Source: Saccoglossus kowalevskii (Eukaryota; Hemichordata; Enteropneusta; Harrimaniidae). Taken from it: a stretch of DNA of 11,327 nt. Shown piece after piece: positions 1 through 6,227 of this stretch (the first letter of the stretch is position 1; each line of letters opens with the position of its first letter). The position numbers and the translations under genes were made by a program. Under the pieces are notes generated by a model. That model did not search any database, was not told the origin of the DNA, and saw only the letters and a list, made by a program, of their open reading frames with translations. The DNA lies in assembly GCF_000003605.2 (NCBI RefSeq), contig NW_003116466.1, positions 63,059 through 74,385 of the forward strand, in the 5' to 3' direction.

Positions 1-316
1 AGAGCCGCAAAGCAAGTGTCGCACTCGTTCGGCTTTAGCGTCGCCGACAATGAAACCAATGTTGAAATATTGTAGCAACCCGTACCTGGGAGAGTGGTTT
101 AAAGCACATTGTTTTGGCTTTATAAAATATTTGCGAATCCATAACTGGGGCCAGCGATTTTGCAATGTCATGCTGAAGACTGCCAACTTTTTTACCATCT
201 TTCACCACAGATATTGCATTTCATGGAAATTATTCTTCTGTCGTTGGAAAAAAAATCTTCCCATTTCAAGCCCACCGCAATATCCATATAACTTGCTGAA
301 TGGTAACTTTCACCAT
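1..316 (-). pseudogene. Decayed HIRAN-like domain fragment, frameshifted, continues past the left edge
   Basis: Read on the minus strand, short blocks in changing frames line up in order with the HIRAN-like proteins I remember from invertebrate genomes. From about 290 there is YMDIAVGLKWEDFF, then QRQKNNFHEM from 246 in a second frame. NAISVVKDGKKVG follows from 220 in a third frame, and RYGLLQYFNIGFIVGDAKAE from 87 back in the second frame. The VVKDGxxVG block and the later GLxxY...GDxK block are the recognisable parts. Three frame changes, one next to a run of eight T on this strand, and stops in every frame argue for a dead copy. The last frame change could instead be a splice acceptor (CAG at 88-86), in which case positions 1-85 would be an exon. 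HIRAN domains in helicase-like proteins bind DNA 3' ends; the role of the stand-alone invertebrate forms is not known to me. The assignment is from memory of the family pattern and is moderate at best. Confidence 0.4.
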
Positions 317-387
317 GATTGATGAATGAACGCCTAGTCTGATAAAAAAGCAATGCTGAATTTACCTCTATGATGAAACACTAGTAG

Positions 388-435
388 TGATGTCATTCTT
401 AGCCAATCGGTAAGGCGGATGCTTAAAGGTCAAAG
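388..435. promoter_or_regulatory. Promoter-like motif cluster (ATF/CRE-like, CCAAT, AGGTCA)
   Basis: A CRE-like TGATGTCA lies at 388-395, an NF-Y type CCAAT box AGCCAATCGG at 401-410, and a nuclear-receptor half-site in AGGTCAAAG at 427-435. The sequence just downstream (about 444-495) is richer in CpG than the surroundings. This could be a promoter of an unseen first exon or of a non-coding transcript. No TATA box or first exon could be fixed, and short motifs like these occur by chance. Confidence 0.22.
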
Positions 436-803
436 ATGATTGCCAGACGGTAAACACAAGCATCGTGCGAGTCGTTTGCCGCGACCTCATTTTTCTTGTC
501 TCTTTATTCTGATTAGACGTGAATTAAAAGTGCCAAGCTACCAGACAGCGAAATCCATGGATTAAATATGCTAAGTCCAAATGGTGTGGAACGACAAACT
601 TCAAGACGAAGCTATAGGGATTTTGTGCAATCGCGACAGTGGCGCTGACTTGGAATTTCAGGGTTTTGACTTTTACGAAGATAGCAATGAACGTGCAAAT
701 AGAGATCTTAGATGGATTTTTTTTCTAACAACTATGAACTTTCGTAATTTTGCTGCGTAAATTAATATTGATCTTGTATGGCTGTTGATCCGATATTTGT
801 CAA
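436..803. other. Stretch without a supported gene
   Basis: The first 60 bases carry several CpGs; after that the sequence becomes AT-rich. I see no long open frame, tRNA-like arm or long repeat here. Confidence 0.6.
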
Positions 804-1148
804 AACCGGAATAATTCACGTGTATGGGGCGACGTGTTTGTCGACGGGGATATTCTAATTCAAATGAATCTTCACTGTTGATTTTTATTATTTCTGGTTT
901 TAATATTTGTCACATTCTAAGCAATAAATTATTTCTTGTTACACTTCTAATGCTGCATATTGTTCATTTAGTTTTGTTGCATGTTTTTGTTTGCCGTTTT
1001 ACTCCCTGTCGCAGTTCGATCTGCGTGTTGCCAATTTTCATGATTTTTCGTTTTTTTTGCCAGGGATATCCGGACAAACGCCCACCCCTTCCTTTTGGTG
1101 ATTTTCCATGTTCAAGACCCTGGGCTTATACGCGGATAAATACGGTAA
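804..1148. mobile_element. Foldback / MITE-like non-autonomous element, about 345 bp
   Basis: The two ends are imperfect inverted repeats. The left end (about 804-830) runs ACCGGAATAATTCACGTGTA. The reverse complement of the right end (about 1147-1121) runs ACCGTATTTATCCGCGTATA. The similarity continues inward: GGGGCGACGTGTTTGTCGAC at 826-845 resembles the reverse complement of about 1066-1088, which reads GGGGTGGGCGTTTGTCCGGA. Both ends are CpG-bearing and GC-richer than the AT-rich interior and flanks, so the element stands out by composition. Ends of the type GGCTTATACGCGGATAAATACGG resemble a repeat style I recall from several marine invertebrate genomes. No transposase is encoded, and I could not fix a target-site duplication. 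A 114-codon open frame inside it is explained by the element and is not a gene. Confidence 0.5.
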
Positions 1149-1460
1149 TAACTTTATCAACTACCTGAGAAATGCATTATTAGCCTATATTTATAAGAAC
1201 ATGTGTTAAAGTGATGCTGACTAATTTTGTTGATGTTTTTTAGAGATGAGAACATGTCAATTTGCATAACTAATCTGTTTACATAAGAGTGTTCAAATGG
1301 CAATAAAAACAACAGTATTAGTGGATCAATGTTCTGTAAAAAGTTATAAGAACAAACTGCTGTGTAAACTTATCAACTGAGAATTATGCAAAATATATGA
1401 CCTGTCTTTTTATTTTTTTAAGAAGAAGTTCTTGACACATACACATAGTTTCATCATTAA
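1149..1460. other. Stretch without a supported gene
   Basis: AT-rich sequence with no convincing coding frame, RNA gene or repeat. Confidence 0.6.
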
Positions 1461-1495
1461 ATTATTAATTCCTGCTAAAAATAAAGTATTTTACA
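1461..1495. repeat. Solo end of the same repeat family found at 8956-9152
   Basis: The segment ATTAATTCCTGCTAAAAATA followed by AAGTATTTTACA closely matches the right end of the inverted-repeat element near 9118-9150. The match is broken only by a few substitutions and one extra A. It also keeps the AATAAA hexamer (1480-1485). No matching left end is visible within about 250 bp upstream, so this is either a truncated copy or a solo terminal repeat. Confidence 0.45.
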
Positions 1496-3233
1496 ATATG
1501 TTTATCGAGTCCAGATTATAACCAGGGCAAAATAAACTCATTTTTTAAATTCATATAACCAACAACTAACTGTACATTAGAAATACACAACATATTTTGA
1601 CTGGGTAACCACTTTAAAATTTGACGTACAAACTCTCAATGAGTTTATCAGGCTAGGTCTAGACACTAAAGGTAGTCGGTAAGTCCAGGAAAACTATTAA
1701 AATTGTAACTCACTTTCCTCAACAACGTATGGTAATTAAATAGGCAACATACTTTTGGAACAAGTGGGTTTAAACATTATGGTTAAGCCCTGTGAGTAGA
1801 ACTATATAAGGGATAACAATATCTAACAAATGACAAATAATGAAAAAAGATCACCCTAAAATCATATTCAGTACAAGAAGTACATTTGACTACAAACAAC
1901 ATAGCTTTATCGGTTAACAACATTTTAAGAGTTAATACATGTACTTGTAGTCCCCCACTGCAATCATTTAATCATAGAGGTAAAAGACAGATTCAATTAT
2001 GTGGAATACCGGTAACAGGGCGTAACTTAAACAGATTAACTTAAAAACAAAGCAAAAAAACAAAGGTTAGGTTTAGACATTGTCCTTTTCACACACTTTG
2101 ATTTATGATAAATGTCAGTTCTATATGAAATCAAAACATTTTTTCAGTGACAAATTAGCTTAGTGGGAATACTGATCAATATTGTTGTGAATGTGAGGGG
2201 TGCAGATTTTCGTCGGCATATTACTCCGGTAAATAATTATTATTTCAACAATGTTTCAAATCCCAAACAATGTCAAAAATTAACCCAAACCTATGAAGTA
2301 TACAAACCCCTAATCATAACTCTATTTTTTCACCCAAAACTGTATACAAATGTACTTGTAAATGCATTAAGTATTCACTGTGTTTACATTTTGCTATTTT
2401 CACTGATAAGTAAAATCTGCTAAATAACAATAAAACTCATTATTTCCTTGACAAATTTGTGAAAAAACAAACAGTGAATATGCTCAAAACATCAAAATAG
2501 CGATATTAAATGTCAGAGAAAATAAACGGTCTTACAGTACATTTAAAGTATTGCACTTGTTTCTAGTGCAATTAAATGGCATCAGTATTACAGGACTACA
2601 AATATCATGCACAACTAAACTGTATACTGTTCAAAACACTAAAAAATAAACAGTATATCAACAAAACTTGAAAAATTACTATTAAATAGCAATACTGATC
2701 AAATTTGTTTCATTTTTAGCCCTCAAGTGTGTGTGTAATTTTGCCAACCAAATTTTTCTCACTGATCAGCACTTCAAAATCCATTGGCCATAAGTACCGA
2801 TAGTTTATTATATTAGCAGGAAACAATGCCACTATTTTTATCGTTGTTTATGAAAGACTAGTTTTTACAGATCTATCACATAGGCATGTATAGTTGCTAA
2901 AACAAAAATCAAGTTGAAGGTATTGTTTGTTACTTGACCACACAAGTTATACAGAAAAGCAAGATTGTCCACCTTCCCCTCCCATATGTCCAAATGTAAC
3001 AAGAGGACACTATTTAAGCCTATTTTAAGCTGTTTACATAGCTTTGTTTTAGACAGAATTAATCATATTAAAATAAGACTTTTACATGATGATTGAGACT
3101 GCACATTTACTTATGCTAATTGCTGCATTTCAAGATATTGCTGAACGGGAAAATATTTTGCGTCCATAAAAACGAATATGCAGAAAGAAATAACAAACAA
3201 TACATGTACGTATTTTCGTCCAAGTAACGTCAG
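1496..3233. other. Gene-free AT-rich stretch
   Basis: No coding frame with recognisable protein features was found. A strong donor-like sequence CG|GTAAGT sits at 1679-1684, but no exon can be attached to it. TACATGTAC occurs near 1937. The phrase AATACTGATCAA occurs twice (about 2168 and 2690), which is probably chance. No tRNA-type B box was seen. Confidence 0.55.
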
Positions 3234-3250
3234 AGGTCATTGAGTGACCT
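3234..3250. promoter_or_regulatory. Inverted AGGTCA half-sites with 5-bp spacer
   Basis: AGGTCA (3234-3239), TTGAG, then TGACCT (3245-3250) form a perfect inverted pair of nuclear-receptor half-sites. The spacing is not one of the well-known receptor arrangements (IR1 or IR3), so a function is inferred only weakly. The 13-mer AGGTCATTGAGTG recurs at 3585-3597 without the second half-site. Confidence 0.2.
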
Positions 3251-3840
3251 TTGGCACTGGAAACAACACAGTCCTGGATACATTCTCAGCGAAGTCACAG
3301 TTGATTACTTGTCTTGTGCATGAAAAAGAACTTGATATTCAAAGCTAAATATTTTTTCTCCCGACGATTCCTCTAAAAGATTTTAAAGTTTGTATGGGTT
3401 GCTTGAAAACAGACAGTTAAGGTGAGATATTGCTTTTTATTGTGCACCGATGTGCATTCGTGAAAAATCATGTTTTAAATCGCGATAGCGTTACCATTTT
3501 TACGTTTCCATTGTTTGTTTAGACGATGTCAAACTTGGCTTTGATTTTTACTTATGATTGGAGGGTGTAGATGGATTATTTTCCAGGTCATTGAGTGCAG
3601 AGCAAGAACATGTACAATTCATGACGATATTCTAGGAACCTTATTTTTTAAATTGTTTATTTTTTAAACACAAGTTGTTGCCATCCATGACCAATTTTAT
3701 TAATTTCAACATCGTTACAGTTGATTTCAACATGGATATCTATTTTCACCATAGTCTTTTTGATGACCAACTATGTTTTAGAGGAAATTTATTACTTTTG
3801 TGAGCAACAAGGCAAAACACCATGAATATTTCATTTCACA
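3251..3840. other. Stretch without a supported gene
   Basis: It contains an AAG|GTGAGA donor-like site at about 3419-3427, a TCGCGA palindrome near 3480 and the second AGGTCATTGAGTG at 3585-3597. No open frame or RNA gene is supported. Confidence 0.55.
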
Positions 3841-3893
3841 GTAATTACATTATATAATAATAATACAGTTTTATTACACCGTAATGAAATTAC
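3841..3893. repeat. Small AT-rich inverted repeat
   Basis: GTAATTACATTA (3841-3852) pairs with TAATGAAATTAC (3882-3893) at 11 of 12 positions across a 29-base spacer that includes a TAATAATAATA run. It could form a hairpin, but low-complexity AT sequence makes chance formation likely. Confidence 0.35.
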
Positions 3894-3920
3894 AAATTCA
3901 TTTTTGGCTGAAAGTAATAA

Positions 3921-3950
3921 AAGGTAAGGTAAAAAGGTAAAAGGTAAAAA
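3921..3950 (+). repeat. Short degenerate GGTAA simple repeat
   Basis: GGTAA occurs four times, at 3923, 3928, 3936 and 3943, with spacing of 5, 8 and 7 bases. The units read AAGGTAAGG and AAAGGTAAAA, so each copy resembles a 5' splice site on the plus strand. It looks like an interrupted purine-rich microsatellite. Confidence 0.7.
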
Positions 3951-4266
3951 CAGAACGTTAAAATAACATAAGATTAGGTAGTAACAAAATTAATGTAGTT
4001 TGTGTTTTTCAAAACACACTTTCAGATACCGTGTCACACGTCTAATTAGTTTAGGATGGTTAGTATTAATAAGGATAATAAACTTGTTGATATTGTTTTC
4101 AGACTGGAAAGTGATATGATAGCCGCTTTACTTTGTTTTCCTGTTTCATTGTGTAATTAAATTTTTATTTTATTTTATAGTTTCAGATTATGGATTAAAA
4201 GGGTTGATACCAAGTTTCCGCACGTAAATGGCTATTCACCAAGTTAACCAACAGAAGATTAAACCC

Positions 4267-4291
4267 TATTAATCTTGTTATAAGATTAATA
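4267..4291. repeat. Perfect 10-bp stem hairpin
   Basis: TATTAATCTT (4267-4276) and AAGATTAATA (4282-4291) are exact reverse complements around the 5-base loop GTTAT. A third, direct AAGATTAA lies just upstream at about 4255-4262, so two alternative pairings are possible. No adjacent gene suggests a role. Confidence 0.6.
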
Positions 4292-4511
4292 TCTAATGAG
4301 CAAATAAACTATAACTATCATAGAACAGGCAGAAATAATAGCGTCCTCTCTCCTTCCCTTTCTAGCTCCATGGCGTGACAAACGTAAAGCACTCTTGGTT
4401 TATACAAAAAGTCCCATACAAAACGTTGTTAGGACCAGTTACTCCATGTTACTGAATCCATATAAGAAATATTGCTACATACGATACCAAAGAACAACAC
4501 TGGGTCGCTGA

Positions 4512-4564
4512 ACAGGAAGTAAAGTAACTACCAAAGTTGAGTGATTGGTCCACCATTTTGACCT
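4512..4564. promoter_or_regulatory. Promoter-like motif cluster (ETS, inverted CCAAT, CCATTTT, TGACCT)
   Basis: The elements in order are an ETS-type ACAGGAAGT (4512-4520), an inverted CCAAT box TGATTGGTC (4542-4550), CCATTTT (4554-4560) and an inverted AGGTCA half-site (4559-4564). This spacing resembles compact TATA-less animal promoters, possibly directed to the minus strand. On that strand an AAAATGG start context opens a 35-codon frame ending near 4449, which I do not recognise. It may be chance. Confidence 0.2.
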
Positions 4565-5456
4565 CCTGACGGGACAACGATACAAACCCGAAACATATAC
4601 AAAATTTGCGAAAATATGTGCACACATACGAACAACAACAAACTATATCACGGTAATAAAAACATTCTTTGGGCTGGGACATATATTATGCCTATAACTG
4701 ATGATTTAAGTGTCAACCCAGTTCTTCGAAACAAAGTTTGTTAGGCGGAAATGGGACATGCTTACATTCAATTTAATATACTTCAAACTTGACAATTATT
4801 GTCGGCAAACCGCACATCACATTGTCAAATTTAACATAAGATTCCTGAAAAAAGTTATACACAGCTTAAAACTCGTTTCTTACCGCAATAAGTTAAACAG
4901 AATAACCCGATCAAACACACAATTCCAGCCGATGCAGGGATTTCCTTGTATTTCTTTACGGCTGTTGCTTTTACAATCATCACCCAGTCGGCTATATTTT
5001 ATAGCAGACTGCCAACAGATTGCGAATTATGTGTAAATGAAGTTAACATTATTATTATTATTTTAAACTTTCACAGAATGTGCACTATTTATTATCACAA
5101 AGGTGTGTTGAACGCAACAAGCGATATTCATTGCTACCCTAAACAGAGAGAATGTAATTTTGTCAGGGGAGAACTTTTTTTAAACAGCCCGGTTGAACCA
5201 TTTTTTCGCATTAGGAGTAATCGGTTTAAACAATCGTGTTATACATGTTTTAATGATTGTAATGAAACATTTATATATGAGTCATACATTGTCATTCTGT
5301 GTGTTTTTATAGATTATTAATATCTTCAATAATTTAGCTTGAGCTATGTGTATCCATGAAACTACAACCATTTAGTTCCATGGTGTACCCCAAACCTCTG
5401 TTTTATAATGGTAGAACCAAGCTGCCATAGTCGATGCGTTTGTGAGTGCGATCGAT
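4565..5456. other. Gene-free stretch with chance-length open frames
   Basis: Two overlapping plus-strand frames of 108 and 124 codons span 4710-5320. Their translations show no domain, no repeated pattern and no good codon bias. Frames this long are expected now and then in stop-codon-variable AT-rich DNA. A perfect (ATT)5 microsatellite lies at 5048-5062. Splice-compatible exons could exist here but none is supported. Confidence 0.5.
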
Positions 5457-5537
5457 TATATACCAGGACTAGCTTCTAAAATAAGATAAAATTTTACCCT
5501 TTTACCGACCGGCCGTCAACTATGACTTATATTACTG
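5457..5537 (+). promoter_or_regulatory. Candidate TATA box and first 5' UTR exon of the zinc-finger gene
   Basis: A TATATA box lies at 5457-5462. Near 5508 the sequence turns briefly GC-rich (GACCGGCCGTC), and at 5538 there is a near-consensus donor, CTG|GTGAGTAA. If transcription begins about 30 bases after the TATA element, exon 1 would be roughly 50 bases ending at 5537. It would splice to the acceptor at 6141. This is one of several possible arrangements; the 5787-5838 cluster is the main alternative promoter. Confidence 0.28.
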
Positions 5538-5786
5538 GTGAGTAAATTATGTAGTGATTTTATTCCACTTATAGTGTTATGTGGATAAACACAAATATTA
5601 TTTAGCATACATGAGTACAAATTTAAGTCGAAGTTCCAGCTTTGGTAACAATTGTGACTTATTTGATTTGTATTATTAATTTTAGATCATATTGTCTATT
5701 TGATGTAACTCTTGTTTAATAATACACGCAATAATAAAAATCATTTATATCCGTTGACTATACAAAACACATATAGCAATAGGTCG

Positions 5787-5838
5787 GACGCCATGTTTTT
5801 AGGTCAAAGGTTACTTACCGTCTGTATTATGCTTCCGG
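5787..5838. promoter_or_regulatory. Regulatory motif cluster: YY1-like, DR1 nuclear-receptor site, ETS site
   Basis: GACGCCATGTTT (5787-5798) is the reverse of a YY1-like AAACATGGCGTC. AGGTCAAAGGTTA (5801-5813) is one base from the ideal direct repeat with 1-bp spacing bound by HNF4/RXR-type receptors. GCTTCCGG (5831-5838) is the reverse of the ETS/GABP consensus CCGGAAGC. All lie within 52 bases, about 390-440 bases upstream of the zinc-finger start codon, which fits a TATA-less promoter. The YY1-like and ETS sites are oriented toward the minus strand. A perfect minus-strand donor CG|GTAAGT (5818-5813) suggests possible divergent transcription. Confidence 0.35.
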
Positions 5839-5879
5839 GTCAGGCACTATTTTTTCGTACAATCAAGGATTTATATGAT

Positions 5880-5893
5880 GGGGGGGGGGGGGG
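5880..5893 (+). repeat. G14 homopolymer tract
   Basis: Fourteen consecutive G bases stand in AT-rich surroundings 335 bases upstream of the zinc-finger start codon. Such a run can form quadruplex structures and is also prone to polymerase slippage, so its true length may differ between individuals and sequencing methods. Confidence 0.95.
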
Positions 5894-6141
5894 CTAAGGA
5901 AATCTTACAGTAAAAAGTGATATTTTCGACTTCTTGTTAAAAACCACAAGTCTGATTGCTTTGATGTTATACATGTAGGTACCTCAGATAGACCTCTTTC
6001 AGATTTGTTCATTTGTCTAATAGTTCTTTAATTGAAATGTGTATTGCAAACAGTGGAGCTATCTCAGTCGAGAGACTGCTTGTTTTAAAAAACATGGCCT
6101 TATACATTTAATCATCAAACAATGTGTCTTTTATTTTACAG

Positions 6142-6227
6142 CTTTATAATCATAGGTCGTGAGAACCATACTTTGTAAGTAGTATTAATTATCCAGTGTT
6201 TGAACCTTAGAAGGTGTACTGGTCAGT
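6142..6227 (+). other. 5' UTR part of the coding exon
   Basis: This segment follows a good acceptor (CAG ending at 6141) and runs to the start codon. It has no upstream ATG. It carries an in-frame TGA at 6201-6203, which stops the coding frame from extending further upstream within this exon. A donor-like GTAAGT at 6175-6180 has no acceptor at a workable distance before the ATG and is probably unused. Confidence 0.5.

Larger units (their letters stand above)
5538..6141 (+). other. Candidate 5' UTR intron
   Basis: The donor GTGAGTAA starts at 5538. The acceptor TTTTATTTTACAG ends at 6141, with a possible branch point TTTAATC at 6107-6113 about 30 bases upstream. The acceptor is well formed and lies just ahead of the start-codon exon, so I trust it more than the donor. 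The 604-base length is ordinary for an invertebrate. Confidence 0.35.

Noticed and set aside
50-322. Plus-strand 90-codon open frame at the left end
   Set aside because: It lies antisense to the HIRAN-like blocks, its translation shows no domain or pattern, and its length is ordinary for chance.
824-1168. Plus-strand 114-codon open frame
   Set aside because: It is contained almost wholly in the foldback element, starts in its left terminal repeat, and has no recognisable protein features.
2245-2265. tRNA B-box-like sequence GTTTCAAATCCC
   Set aside because: There is no matching A box or cloverleaf arms around it.
4449-4682. Minus-strand 77-codon cysteine-rich frame
   Set aside because: The cysteines have no spacing pattern of a known fold and there is no signal peptide. 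Only the nearby promoter-like motifs are of note.
4710-5320. Overlapping plus-strand frames of 108 and 124 codons as a possible gene
   Set aside because: There is no domain, the two frames overlap out of phase, and a rough estimate from base composition allows such lengths by chance in 11 kb.
6175-6180. Donor-like GTAAGT in the 5' UTR
   Set aside because: The next possible acceptor before the start codon (CAG near 6193-6195) is only about 20 bases away, too short for an intron.
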